From Stenotrophomonas koreensis (lineage in GTDB: Bacteria > Pseudomonadota > Gammaproteobacteria > Xanthomonadales > Xanthomonadaceae), in the NCBI RefSeq assembly GCF_001431525.1, contig NZ_LDJH01000011.1, positions 1 through 64,000 on the forward strand: 64,000 bases of DNA. The letters are read 5' to 3'. Of this stretch, positions 8,857 to 18,351 are shown piece by piece (position 1 is the first letter of the stretch; every line of letters starts with the position of its first letter). Position numbers and translations under genes: made by a program. Under the pieces are notes generated by a model. The model searched no databases. It was not told the DNA's origin and was given only the letters and a program-made list of their open reading frames with translations.

Positions 8857-8884
8857 AACCGCGCCTTCGGGCGCGGTTTTTTGT
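8857..8884 (+). terminator. Rho-independent terminator in repeat copy 1
   Basis: AACCGCGCC and GGCGCGGTT form a nine-base-pair stem around a short TTCG-type turn, followed by a run of six T. It ends the aminopeptidase transcript. Confidence 0.9.
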
Positions 8885-8985
8885 TGCCGCGGACGGCGGG
8901 GAGCGAGGAACCAGTAGCCAGGAGTGAGTGGAGAGGAGTGAGGAACGAGAGGCGGTGGTTGCCGGCCTTGTTGCCTGACCGACAG

Positions 8986-9013
8986 AACAACGCCTTCGGG
9001 CGCGGTTTTTTGT
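8986..9013 (+). terminator. Decayed terminator in repeat copy 2
   Basis: Same position in the second copy, but the left arm reads AACAACGCC instead of AACCGCGCC. This loses base pairs at the foot of the stem while the T run is kept. Confidence 0.75.
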
Positions 9014-9231
9014 TGGTGCGGACGGCGGGGAGCGAGGAACCAGTAGCCAGAAGTGAGTGGAGAGGAGTGAGGAAGGGGAGGAAGGCATTGGCCGGCGTGG
9101 GTGCCTGCCGGCGGAGGGCTGTGTGCCGGTGGCTGCATCCGTGCAACGGACTGTCCGGATGGCGTGCTTTCATCCTGCCGGCAGCGGTACCCGATACTGT
9201 GCCCCGACCTTTGGCAAGCACGCGTGGATCC

Positions 9232-10290
9232 ATGTCCCCTCCTCCTTTGAGTACACGCCAGCGGCTGGGACGTACCGCCGCGATCGGTGCCCTGCTGGCC
9301 GCCGCCGCGGGCGGCCTGCTGTATCTGTCCGACCGGCTGGGCCCGGCGCGCCAGGCCCGTCAGTTCATCGATACGCTGGAAGCCAGCGGCGCCAGGCATG
9401 CCGGCTACCGGCGCGCGCACAGCCATGGTGTCTGCGTTTCCGGCTGGTTCGAACCCCGGCCGGCGCTGGCCCAGCTGTCGCGGGCAGCGATGTTCACCCA
9501 GACCCGGATCCCGGCCCAGGGCCGGCTGTCGATCGGTGGCGGTGGCCCGGAGGCCGCCGAGGCCGCCGCGCGGGTGCGCAGCCTGGCCCTGCAGCTGACC
9601 GGTGAGGATGGCCAGCAGTGGCGGCTGGCGATGAACAGCTTCCCGTTCTTTGCCATGCCCAGCGCCGAAGCTTTCCTGGAACAGGTGCGCGCGCAGACCC
9701 CGGACCCGGCCACCGGCAAGCCCGACCCGGCCGCCATCGCCGCGCTGCAGGCCCGCTACCCCAGTGCGCGTGCCTTTGCCCAGTGGGCGCGCACGGCACC
9801 GTGGACCGACAGCTGGGCCAATACCGGCTACAACGGCATCCACACCTTCTACTTTGTCGACGCTGATGGCCAGCGCACCCCGCTGCGCTGGTCGTTCGTA
9901 CCACTGGCCGAGGCACAGAGCATGAGCGAGCAGCAGCGCCAGCAGGCACCGGCCAATTACCTGAGTACCGAGCTGGCCGGACGCCTGGCCCAGGGTCCGG
10001 TCGGCTGGACCCTGCAGCTGCAGCTGGCCGAGCCGGGTGATGTACTGGAAGACCCGTCCATCGCCTGGCCGCAGGAGCGGCGCACGGTCGATGCCGGCAC
10101 GCTGTGGATCGATGCCATGCAGCCCCAGCAGGGCGGTTACTGCGATGGCGTCAATTTTGACCCCACCGTGGTTCCGGACGGCATCGCGATCTCGGCCGAC
10201 CCGATCCTGGCAGCCCGCTCGGCGGTCTACGCCCAATCCTGGAACCGCCGGCTGCAGGAGCAGCGCCAGGCAGCGGAGGACACGCCATGA
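9232..10290 (+). CDS. Catalase-family peroxidase (SrpA-like)
   Basis: A 352-residue haem protein of the small catalase-related peroxidase group. It has an N-terminal hydrophobic anchor (residues 16-31) that would place the domain in the periplasm. The distal motif YRRAHSHGVCVSGWF carries the catalytic histidine H63, MNSFPFFAMP carries the distal asparagine, and the C-terminal ARSAVYAQSWNRR carries the proximal tyrosine. It lacks the extra domains of full-length catalases. Its stop overlaps the start of a cytochrome b561 gene, so electrons may come from the quinone pool. I chose the ATG at 9232 because the upstream frame runs through the 129-bp repeats. Confidence 0.85.
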   Translation: MSPPPLSTRQRLGRTAAIGALLAAAAGGLLYLSDRLGPARQARQFIDTLEASGARHAGYRRAHSHGVCVSGWFEPRPALAQLSRAAMFTQTRIPAQGRLSIGGGGPEAAEAAARVRSLALQLTGEDGQQWRLAMNSFPFFAMPSAEAFLEQVRAQTPDPATGKPDPAAIAALQARYPSARAFAQWARTAPWTDSWANTGYNGIHTFYFVDADGQRTPLRWSFVPLAEAQSMSEQQRQQAPANYLSTELAGRLAQGPVGWTLQLQLAEPGDVLEDPSIAWPQERRTVDAGTLWIDAMQPQQGGYCDGVNFDPTVVPDGIAISADPILAARSAVYAQSWNRRLQEQRQAAEDTP

Positions 10291-10826
10291 GTGCACAGCC
10301 GGACCGCTTTGCCCCCAGCCTGCGCGTGCTGCACTGGCTGATGGCGGTATTGATCGTGGCGATGCTGGGGGTTGGCCTGGTGATGACCAGTTCGCTGACC
10401 CTGCGCCCGCTGCTGCTGGACATCCACCGCCCACTGGGCGTGGCCATCCTGCTGCTGGCGCTGCTGCGGCTGGGCCTGCGCCTGACCCAGGCGACCCCGC
10501 CGCTGCCGGCCAGCCTGCCGCGCTGGCAGGTGTGGGCGGCACAGGCCAGCCATGTCGCGCTGTATGCACTGATGCTGGCGATGCCGCTGCTGGGCTGGGC
10601 GATGCTCTCGGCCGGGGGCCTGCCGGTACAGCTGTGGCCGGGCACGCTGCTGCCGGCGCTGGTCGCCCCGTCGCCGGCCACCTACAGCCTGCTGCACCAG
10701 ATCCACCAGCTCGGTGCCTGGGCCCTGGCCGCTCTGGTGCTCGGCCATATCGGCGCTGCCCTGCTGCATGCCTGGGTCCACCGCGATGGCGTGTGGCAGG
10801 CGATGGCCGGCGGCAAGCGCCGCTGA
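10287..10826 (+). CDS. Cytochrome b561-type membrane protein
   Basis: A 179-residue integral membrane protein with four hydrophobic helices. Candidate haem-ligand histidines are in VLHWLMAVL, DIHRPLGVA, ASHVALYALM and HQIHQLGAWALAAL/GHIGAALLHAW. It belongs to the bacterial b561 (YodB/CybB) family, which passes electrons from quinol to periplasmic partners. The ATGA overlap with the catalase-like gene indicates translational coupling and probably a joint peroxide-reducing function; that function is inferred. Confidence 0.88.
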   Translation: MSAQPDRFAPSLRVLHWLMAVLIVAMLGVGLVMTSSLTLRPLLLDIHRPLGVAILLLALLRLGLRLTQATPPLPASLPRWQVWAAQASHVALYALMLAMPLLGWAMLSAGGLPVQLWPGTLLPALVAPSPATYSLLHQIHQLGAWALAALVLGHIGAALLHAWVHRDGVWQAMAGGKRR

Positions 10827-10835
10827 AGCCCCACC

Positions 10836-10865
10836 CCGGCCAGAGCATTCAGTGGCCCTGGCCGG
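10836..10865. terminator. Terminator-like hairpin between convergent genes
   Basis: CCGGCCAG and CTGGCCGG pair across a 14-base loop, between the cytochrome b561 gene and the convergent pirin gene. No strong T run is present. Confidence 0.45.
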
Positions 10866-10875
10866 GCATGGCCCT

Positions 10876-11724
10876 TCAGGGCAGCGGGATGAATTCCTGG
10901 TCGTCGGCGTCGGGCAGCTTCATCCGCCCGGCGCGCCAGTCGGCCTTGGCCTGCTCGATCCGCTCGCGCGAGGATGAGACGAAGTTCCAGTCCACGAAGC
11001 GTTCGCCGACCGGCTCGCCACCGAACAGCATCAGTGTGGTCGGTTCGCTGGCGCGGGCCTGGGCTCCGGGGGCGAACACGCCGAGCTGGCCCGGCTGCAG
11101 GGTCTGGCTGCCCACCGCCAGTGCCCCGGCCACGACATAGGCGGCCACCTCGCCCGGCGGCAGCGGCAGCACCTGGCCAGGGGCCAGTTCCAGGTGGAAA
11201 TAGAACAGCGGGCTGTGTACCGGCACCGGCGAGCGCAGGCCCAGCGCACTGCCGGCAATCAGCCGGCCACGCAGGCCGGGTTCGTCGATCAACGGCACAT
11301 CAGCGGCATCGATGTGGTCAAAGGACGGGGCGATCTCCTCCTGGCCGTCGGGCAGCGCGACCCAGGTCTGGATGCCATGCAGCGGGCCGCCCTGGGCGCG
11401 CTGCTGCTCGAAACGCTCCGAATGGGTGATGCCCGAACCGGCGGTCATCCAGTTGACCTCGCCGGGCAGGATCGGCTGCTCACTGCCGACGCTGTCACGG
11501 TGCATCATCCAGCCCTCGAACAGCCAGCTGATGGTGGCCAGGCCGATATGCGGGTGCGGGCGGATGTCGGCCTCGCGCGGCAAGCCGGCAGCCCACTGCA
11601 CCGGGCCCATGTGGTCGAAGAACACGAACGGGCCGACCATCCGCCGGCTGCGGTGCGGCAGCACCCGGCCCACTTCCAGCTGGCCCAGCGAGTGCCGGCG
11701 TTGATCAATCACCTGTTGCAGCAT
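10876..11724 (-). CDS. Pirin family protein
   Basis: A 282-residue bicupin of the pirin family. The metal-binding residues are visible in RPHPHIGLATI (two histidines) and GITHSERF (histidine and glutamate). Bacterial pirins include quercetin dioxygenases and regulators of metabolic enzymes; the sequence cannot tell which. I chose the ATG at 11724 because GGAG lies seven bases upstream; a GTG two codons earlier is possible. A second pirin gene lies immediately upstream on the same strand. Confidence 0.88.
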   Translation of the reverse strand: MLQQVIDQRRHSLGQLEVGRVLPHRSRRMVGPFVFFDHMGPVQWAAGLPREADIRPHPHIGLATISWLFEGWMMHRDSVGSEQPILPGEVNWMTAGSGITHSERFEQQRAQGGPLHGIQTWVALPDGQEEIAPSFDHIDAADVPLIDEPGLRGRLIAGSALGLRSPVPVHSPLFYFHLELAPGQVLPLPPGEVAAYVVAGALAVGSQTLQPGQLGVFAPGAQARASEPTTLMLFGGEPVGERFVDWNFVSSSRERIEQAKADWRAGRMKLPDADDQEFIPLP

Positions 11725-11791
11725 GGCCACACTCCAGAAGGGCAGGCGGGCAGGATGCCGATGCCTGCGTTGCGATCACGTCGTGGCCGGC

Positions 11792-12496
11792 TCAGGCCAG
11801 CGGCGGCAGGTCGAACACCAGCACTTCGGCGTTGTTGCCCTGGCCCAGGGTGATCAGCGGCTCGCCGTCGAACTTCAGGGCATCACCGGCACCGAGCGCG
11901 CGGCCGTTGACCTGCAGCTGGCCACGCACCACATGCACATACCCCAGCCGGCCCGGCGCCAGCGCCAGGCTGGCCTGCTCGTCGCCGTCAAACAGCCCGG
12001 CATACAGCAGCGCGTCCTGGTGGATGGAGACCGAATCCTCGCGCCCGTCCGGGCTGGCCACCACCCGCAGGCGGCCACGCTTGTCGGCCTCGGCAAAGGC
12101 CTTCTGCTCGTACGACGGGGTGACCCCCTGGCGGTCGGGGAAGATCCAGATCTGCAGGAAATGGGTGGTGCCCGGGCTGTGGTTGAACTCCGAGTGCATC
12201 ACCCCGGTGCCGGCGCTCATGCGCTGCACCTCACCGGGCACGATGGTGCCGACATTGCCCATCGAATCCTTGTGCGCCAGTGCCCCGTCGATGACGTAGC
12301 TGATGATCTCCATGTCGCGGTGCGGATGGGCACCAAAGCCACCGCCAGCAGCTACCCGGTCCTCGTTGATCACCCGCAGCGGGCCGAAGTGGACGTGGGC
12401 CGGGTCGTGGTAGCCGGCAAAGGAAAAGCTGTGCCAGGAATCGAGCCAGCCATGGTTGGCATGGCCACGGTCGGCGGCGGCGCGCAGGGTGATCAT
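11792..12496 (-). CDS. Pirin family protein (YhaK/quercetinase-like)
   Basis: A 234-residue pirin starting MITLRAAADRGHANHGWLDS, typical of the short YhhW/YhaK group. The iron-ligand set appears as HPHRDMEII and GVMHSEFNHS. The ATG at 12496 is preceded by GGAG at nine bases; upstream in-frame codons are not family sequence. The promoter region on the 5' side contains an AT-rich imperfect palindrome around TTATTGCAGATTTG-TTGGTAATA (12545-12567 region), a plausible operator. It lies 67 bases from the next pirin and is probably co-transcribed with it. Confidence 0.88.
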   Translation of the reverse strand: MITLRAAADRGHANHGWLDSWHSFSFAGYHDPAHVHFGPLRVINEDRVAAGGGFGAHPHRDMEIISYVIDGALAHKDSMGNVGTIVPGEVQRMSAGTGVMHSEFNHSPGTTHFLQIWIFPDRQGVTPSYEQKAFAEADKRGRLRVVASPDGREDSVSIHQDALLYAGLFDGDEQASLALAPGRLGYVHVVRGQLQVNGRALGAGDALKFDGEPLITLGQGNNAEVLVFDLPPLA

Positions 12497-12603
12497 CACG
12501 GATGCTCCGAGGAGGCCGCCCGACATGGGTGGCGATGCCGACAGTCTATTACCAACAAATCTGCAATAAACCCCACTTAAAAAGACTGATTGTTCCACTG
12601 CGG

Positions 12604-13206
12604 CTACAGCCAACCCTTCTGCCGCGCCAGCCGATACGCCTCGACCCGGTTGGAGACGGCCAGCTTGCTGATGCACTCGGACAGGTAATTGCGCACCGTG
12701 CCGTGGCTCAGGCCCAGGCGGCTGGCGATGTCACCGGACGTCAGCCCTTCGCCAGCCAGCCGCAGTACCTGGCGCTCGCGTTCGCTCAGCGGGTCGAGCT
12801 CGGTCCAGGCCGCCACCGCCAGTTGCGGGTCGACCACCTTGCCGCCGGCCTGCACCGTGCGCAGGGCGGCGGCCAGCTGTTCGGCCGGCGCATCCTTGAG
12901 CAGATAGCCCCCGACCCCGGCCTCCATCGCCCGGCGCAGGTAGCCGGCGCGGCCGAAGGTGGTGACGATCACCACGCGGGTGGCCAGTTCCTGGCGGGCG
13001 ATGCGCTGGGCCAGCTCCAGCCCGGTCAGGCCGGGCATCTCGATATCGGTGACCAGCAGGTCCGGGCGGTGACGCTCGATCGCCCGCCAGGCCGCCTCGC
13101 CATCACCAACCGCTTCCAGCACCTCGATATCCGGCTCCAGCCCGAGCAGGGCGGCAAGGGCGCCGCGCACCATCGATTGGTCTTCGGCCAGGACGATGCG
13201 GATCAT
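12604..13206 (-). CDS. NarL/DesR-type response regulator
   Basis: A 200-residue regulator. The receiver domain (1-120) has the acidic pocket E8/D9, phospho-acceptor D54 in LVTDIEMPG and K104 in GYLLKD. The LuxR-type helix-turn-helix (about 135-195) contains LSERERQVLRLAGEGLTSG and LGLSHGTVRNYLS. Its ATG overlaps the stop of the histidine kinase by four bases, so the two form a unit. Homology suggests a DesKR-like system responding to membrane state; no desaturase gene is adjacent, so the target is unknown. Confidence 0.92.
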   Translation of the reverse strand: MIRIVLAEDQSMVRGALAALLGLEPDIEVLEAVGDGEAAWRAIERHRPDLLVTDIEMPGLTGLELAQRIARQELATRVVIVTTFGRAGYLRRAMEAGVGGYLLKDAPAEQLAAALRTVQAGGKVVDPQLAVAAWTELDPLSERERQVLRLAGEGLTSGDIASRLGLSHGTVRNYLSECISKLAVSNRVEAYRLARQKGWL

Positions 13207-14516
13207 GCCGGCTGCTCCACCGCCACCGCCAGCGGCACACTGACGGTGAGCTGGCTGCCGATGCCACGCCCGCCATCGATGGACAGCACACCATCCACGG
13301 CTTCCACCCGTTCGCGCATCCCGGTCAGGCCATTGCCACGTCGCGTGCCGATGCCACGCCCATCATCACTGATGATCATCTGCAGCACATCGCCGGCAAC
13401 GACGAATTGCAGTCTGGCGGTACTGGCGTCGGCATGCCGGGCGATGTTGGTCACCGCCTCGCGCAGCACCAGCGACAGTGCGGTGTCCAGCCCCGGCGGC
13501 AGCGGCGGCGGCGCATGCGCCTGCCAGCTGACACCGCGCGATTCAAGCAGCAGGCCGGCCGAGGCGATCTCGCCATGCAGGTCGGTGGCACGCATCCCGG
13601 TCACCGCTGCACGCACCTGGGCCAGCGCCTGGCGTGCGACGGTTTCGGCATCAAAGGCTTCCTTGCGTGAGCGCTGCGGGTCACTGTCGGCCAGCTTGCG
13701 CGACAGCTCCAGCTTCAGCGTGATCAGCGACAGGGTGTGGCCGAGCAGGTCATGCAGGTCACGGCCGATGCGCTCACGCTCGGCGGCACTGGCCTGGGCA
13801 CGCAGCGCGGCCTGGCTGTTGTCGAGCAGTTTCCGGCGGGACCATTCAGCGGTGTAGTACCAGGTGGACAGCAACATCGATACGGCCAGCAGCAGCACCC
13901 CTCCCGTCCTCGCCAGGCCCTGCCCCAGCCCCAGGGTAAGACCGGCATGGACGCCGACAGCGATCAGCACCACGAGCACCTGAACCAGCTTGGAAAGCCG
14001 GGGTTTGCTCCCGATCACGTCATCGATCAGCCAGCCCACGGCCAGGCCGTAGGGAAGGATCAGCGAGTGGGACGGACTCCAGGCCTGCACGGCCAGAACC
14101 CCGGCCATCGCCACCAGCGCCAGGCACAGCGACCGCCTCACCGGCAACCACGCACACAGACACCAGGCAACGATGAGGACATACCCACCCCAGAGTTCGT
14201 AGGCGAGGCTGCCCAGCAACGGCGAAAGATCTTTCTCCATGCTCTGGGGAACACCGATCAGCCCATATACCCCCTGCGCGTCGAGATTGCCGGACAGCAG
14301 AAGAAACGGCAGTGCAATCAGGCCAACCAGCGCCGACAGCAGGATCAGCAGCGGCGTTACGACGAAAAAGTAGAAGTCGGACCGCTTGTGCGATGTCGCA
14401 CGAGCCCAGCGCATCAGCGCCGAGTCATCGGCCGGCCGCAGCCACTGCGGCCAACGGTCGAAAAAGGGATGGGGCTGACGCATGGTGTCTTCCGTGTGGG
14501 TGATCGTGATCGACAT
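13203..14516 (-). CDS. DesK-type sensor histidine kinase
   Basis: A 437-residue membrane kinase. Several hydrophobic helices occupy residues 48-220, without a recognisable periplasmic sensor domain. The HisKA_3 box ERERIGRDLHDLLGHTLS places the phospho-histidine at H255. The ATPase domain has the N box NIARHADAS and the G box DDGRGIG. I chose the ATG at 14516 since AGGGAG is eight bases upstream; an ATG at 14483 is also possible. It is followed by its response regulator with a four-base overlap. Confidence 0.9.
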   Translation of the reverse strand: MSITITHTEDTMRQPHPFFDRWPQWLRPADDSALMRWARATSHKRSDFYFFVVTPLLILLSALVGLIALPFLLLSGNLDAQGVYGLIGVPQSMEKDLSPLLGSLAYELWGGYVLIVAWCLCAWLPVRRSLCLALVAMAGVLAVQAWSPSHSLILPYGLAVGWLIDDVIGSKPRLSKLVQVLVVLIAVGVHAGLTLGLGQGLARTGGVLLLAVSMLLSTWYYTAEWSRRKLLDNSQAALRAQASAAERERIGRDLHDLLGHTLSLITLKLELSRKLADSDPQRSRKEAFDAETVARQALAQVRAAVTGMRATDLHGEIASAGLLLESRGVSWQAHAPPPLPPGLDTALSLVLREAVTNIARHADASTARLQFVVAGDVLQMIISDDGRGIGTRRGNGLTGMRERVEAVDGVLSIDGGRGIGSQLTVSVPLAVAVEQPA

Positions 14517-14668
14517 GGCTGAACTCCCTGGTTGGTGCGGCCATGCTCCGCTGCCTGCGCCTGCCACCCTACTGGCAAGCGTCAGCCATCGCACCTGACA
14601 ACTGTCATGCAGCCGGCTGCCGTCCGGCTATCATCCGGGCTTCCACTTGTGTTGACGGACCCCCGACC

Positions 14669-15232
14669 ATGCCTGCCCTGCGCCCCTTCCTGGACAAATT
14701 CCCCACCGTCGGCGAGCGCGCCTACATCGACCCGGCCTGCACCATCATCGGTGACGTGGAAATCGGCGCCGATGCCTCGGTCTGGCCGGGCACGGTGATC
14801 CGCGGTGACGTCAACCATGTCCGCATCGGTGCGCGCACCAACGTGCAGGACGGCACCGTGATCCACGTCAGCCACGAAAGCCCCTACAACAAGGGCGGCT
14901 ACCCGACGCTGATCGGCGAGGGCGTGACCGTCGGCCACGGCTGCATCATCCACGCCTGCACGATCGGCGATTACTGCCTGATCGGCATGGGCGCGGTGAT
15001 CCTGGACGGCGCGGTGATCCAGGCCAATGCCTTCATCGCCGCCGGTGCGGTGGTCGGCCCGGGCAAGGTGGTCGGCAGCGGCCAGCTGTGGGCCGGCAAC
15101 CCGGCCCGCCACATGCGCGATCTCAGCCAGAAGGACATCGAAGGCCTGCGCTATTCGGCCGACCACTACGTCAAGGTCAAGGACCAGTACCTGGGCATGG
15201 TCGCCGAGGGCCGCCAGGAGGCCGGGGCATGA
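14669..15232 (+). CDS. Gamma-class carbonic anhydrase-like hexapeptide protein (YrdA/PaaY type)
   Basis: A 187-residue left-handed beta-helix protein made of hexapeptide repeats (IGDVEIGADASVWPGTVIRG). The metal ligands of the gamma carbonic anhydrase family are visible as the histidine in DGTVIHVSH and the two histidines in VGHGCIIHACTIG. It was placed in the YrdA group by length and motif order. Whether it hydrates carbon dioxide or acts on an acyl-CoA cannot be told from sequence. Its stop overlaps the start of a MoxR ATPase. Confidence 0.88.
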   Translation: MPALRPFLDKFPTVGERAYIDPACTIIGDVEIGADASVWPGTVIRGDVNHVRIGARTNVQDGTVIHVSHESPYNKGGYPTLIGEGVTVGHGCIIHACTIGDYCLIGMGAVILDGAVIQANAFIAAGAVVGPGKVVGSGQLWAGNPARHMRDLSQKDIEGLRYSADHYVKVKDQYLGMVAEGRQEAGA

Positions 15233-16074
15233 GCTTTGCCGGTACCCAGCGCTATATCGCCACCCCGGAGCTGATGGCCGCCGTCAATGCGGCCATCGCA
15301 CTGCAGAAGCCGCTGCTGATCAAGGGCGAGCCGGGCACCGGCAAGACCCTGCTGGCCGAGGAAGTGGCCGCCGCGCTGGGCGCACCGCTGATCACCTGGC
15401 ACATCAAGTCCACCACCAAGGCGCAGCAGGGCCTGTACGAATACGACGCGGTGTCGCGCCTGCGCGACTCGCAGCTGGGCGATGCGCGCGTGCACGACAT
15501 CGGCCACTACATCCGCCGCGGCAAGCTGTGGGAGGCCTTTGCCAGCGAGCAGCGCGCGGTGCTGCTGATCGACGAGATCGACAAGGCCGACATCGAGTTT
15601 CCCAACGACCTGCTGCACGAACTGGACGCGATGGCCTTTGATGTCTACGAGACCGGCCAGACCGTGCGCGCGCGCCACCGCCCGGTGATCCTGATCACCT
15701 CCAACAACGAGAAGGAGCTGCCGGATGCGTTCCTGCGCCGCTGCTTCTTCCACTACATCGCCTTTCCCGATGCCGATACCCTGCGCCAGATTGTCGATGT
15801 GCATTTCCCGGCCATTGACCAGCAGCTGGTCGGCCACGCGCTGCGGGCCTTTTTCCAGCTGCGCGAGGTCCCGGGGCTGAAGAAGAAACCCACCACCTCC
15901 GAGCTGGTGGACTGGCTGCGGCTGCTGATGGCCGATGAGCTGGCCGCGCGCCAGCTCACCGACGCACCGGCCGAAAAGGCCCTGCCGCCACTGGCCGGGG
16001 CCTTGATCAAGAACGAACAGGACGTGCAGCTGCTGGAGCGGCTGATGTTCCTCCACCGTCGACAGGGGCGCTGA
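15229..16074 (+). CDS. MoxR-type AAA+ ATPase (module 1, CoxD-like)
   Basis: A 281-residue ATPase with Walker A GEPGTGKT at 33-40 and Walker B LLIDEIDKAD near residue 115, followed by sensor 1 ITSNNEKELPDAF. MoxR proteins act as chaperones that insert cofactors or assemble complexes together with VWA-domain partners. A VWA/CoxE-like gene follows two genes downstream on the same strand, separated only by a small DUF2164 gene, so the module is complete. It overlaps the carbonic anhydrase gene by four bases. Confidence 0.9.
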   Translation: MSFAGTQRYIATPELMAAVNAAIALQKPLLIKGEPGTGKTLLAEEVAAALGAPLITWHIKSTTKAQQGLYEYDAVSRLRDSQLGDARVHDIGHYIRRGKLWEAFASEQRAVLLIDEIDKADIEFPNDLLHELDAMAFDVYETGQTVRARHRPVILITSNNEKELPDAFLRRCFFHYIAFPDADTLRQIVDVHFPAIDQQLVGHALRAFFQLREVPGLKKKPTTSELVDWLRLLMADELAARQLTDAPAEKALPPLAGALIKNEQDVQLLERLMFLHRRQGR

Positions 16075-16076
16075 AC

Positions 16077-16322
16077 ATGCAAGGCATCCACTTTTCCCGC
16101 GACCAGCACGAACAACTGGCCGCCGACCTGCAGCAATGGCTGGCCAACAACACCAGTGCCGACATCGGCCGCTTCGAGGCCGGCTTCCTGCTGGACCATG
16201 TCAGCCAGCTGCTCGGCGCCTACTGGTACAACCAGGGCCTGCGTGATGCGCAGACCCTGCTGGCCAAGCGCGTGGACGAGCTGCAGCACAGCATTTCCGA
16301 CCTGGAACAGGCCGAGCGCTGA
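16077..16322 (+). CDS. DUF2164 small protein
   Basis: An 81-residue protein starting two bases after the ATPase stop. It is rich in charged and polar residues and shows the family's RFEAGFLLDHVSQLLGAYWY core and a C-terminal helix. DUF2164 proteins have no known function. The tight packing between the MoxR and VWA genes suggests it belongs to the same module. Confidence 0.75.
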   Translation: MQGIHFSRDQHEQLAADLQQWLANNTSADIGRFEAGFLLDHVSQLLGAYWYNQGLRDAQTLLAKRVDELQHSISDLEQAER

Positions 16323-16325
16323 GCG

Positions 16326-17504
<1,179 letters not shown>

Positions 17505-17517
17505 AGGCAGCGGCCGT

Positions 17518-17597
17518 GCCCTGTGCCGGTGCGGCAACCGGGCAGGGCCGCACCGCCGGCAGCAACAAAGTGTGCCGCCGGTGCCGGGGCACAGGGC
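17518..17597. repeat. Inverted repeat in the gap between the two MoxR modules
   Basis: GCCCTGTGCC at 17518-17527 and its exact complement GGCACAGGGC at 17588-17597 enclose 60 G+C-rich bases with further local pairing. It may end the first operon or form a leader for the second. No T run follows. Confidence 0.5.
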
Positions 17598-17664
17598 TAT
17601 CGGCCGGCGGCGTTGAGCCGGTAAAGTGCTGGGCTTTCCCGTCAAACCGGTCTTGCCCGTGGCA

Positions 17665-18351
17665 ATGGATGCCTTGCTGGACAACCACCGTGTGGTCTAC
17701 ACCCCCGAAGGGGTGGCCCTGCCGTTGATTCCCGCCGGTGCCCTGCCGCGTGCACTGGCCTGGCTGGTGGACCTGATCATCCGCCTGGTGCTGCTGGCCC
17801 TGCTGGGCAGCGCGCTGCAGGTACTGGGCAAGCTGGGGGTCGGCCTGTTCCTGATCGTGATGTTCTGCGTCACCTGGGGCTACACCATCGTCTGCGAAGG
17901 GCGCTGGGGCGCCACCCCGGGCAAGCGCCTGCTCGGGCTGAAGGTGGTGGCCGCTGATGGGGCCCCGCTGGGCTGGACCGCGGCGGTGGTACGCAACCTG
18001 CTGCGCACGGTGGACATGCTGCCGTTGGGCTACATGATCGGGCTGCTCAGCAGCCTGTTCGACCGCCACGGCCGCCGCCTCGGTGACCTGGTGGCCGGCA
18101 GCCAGGTCATCCACACCGGCAACACGCACAGCCGCCTGCGCCTGCCCGAGGTTGCCGGCCAACCCTTGCCGCTGCCGCTCAAGACCCACGAACACGCCCT
18201 GCTGCTGGCCTTTGCCGAACGCGCCCAGGGCTTGCCCGGCGCGCGCCGCAACGAGCTGGCCAACCTCGCCAGCCCGCTCACCGGCTGCAGCGGCGAGGCC
18301 TCCACCCGGCAGCTGTACGCACTGGCCAACGGCCTGCTGGGGCGGCAATGA
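17665..18351 (+). CDS. RDD family membrane protein
   Basis: A 228-residue protein with three hydrophobic segments. The family signature residues are in ALPRALAWLVDLIIR (Arg, Asp) and RWGATPGKRLLGLKVV. RDD proteins are small membrane proteins of transport or unknown function, often coded at the front of MoxR operons, as here. The start at 17665 (MDALLDNHRVVYTPEG) fits the family N-terminus; a GTG at 17626 is possible. The last codons overlap the SpoIIM-like gene by four bases. Confidence 0.82.
   Translation: MDALLDNHRVVYTPEGVALPLIPAGALPRALAWLVDLIIRLVLLALLGSALQVLGKLGVGLFLIVMFCVTWGYTIVCEGRWGATPGKRLLGLKVVAADGAPLGWTAAVVRNLLRTVDMLPLGYMIGLLSSLFDRHGRRLGDLVAGSQVIHTGNTHSRLRLPEVAGQPLPLPLKTHEHALLLAFAERAQGLPGARRNELANLASPLTGCSGEASTRQLYALANGLLGRQ

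Larger units (their letters stand above)
8787..9078 (+). repeat. Tandem 129-bp repeat, two full copies and a partial third
   Basis: Copies begin at 8787, 8916 and 9045 with an exact 129-base period. Each starts AGCCAGGAGTGAGTGG, continues as a purine-rich stretch containing GAGGAACGAG, and ends with a terminator hairpin and AGCGAGGAACCAGT. The third copy diverges after about 30 bases. Copies one and two differ at only a few positions, which suggests recent duplication. Confidence 0.92.

Noticed and set aside
6044-9088. Minus-strand frame of 1014 codons across four genes and the repeat block
   Set aside because: The repeats create SSLLSTHSWLL-type peptides; the frame crosses well-supported genes and has no start signal or domain.
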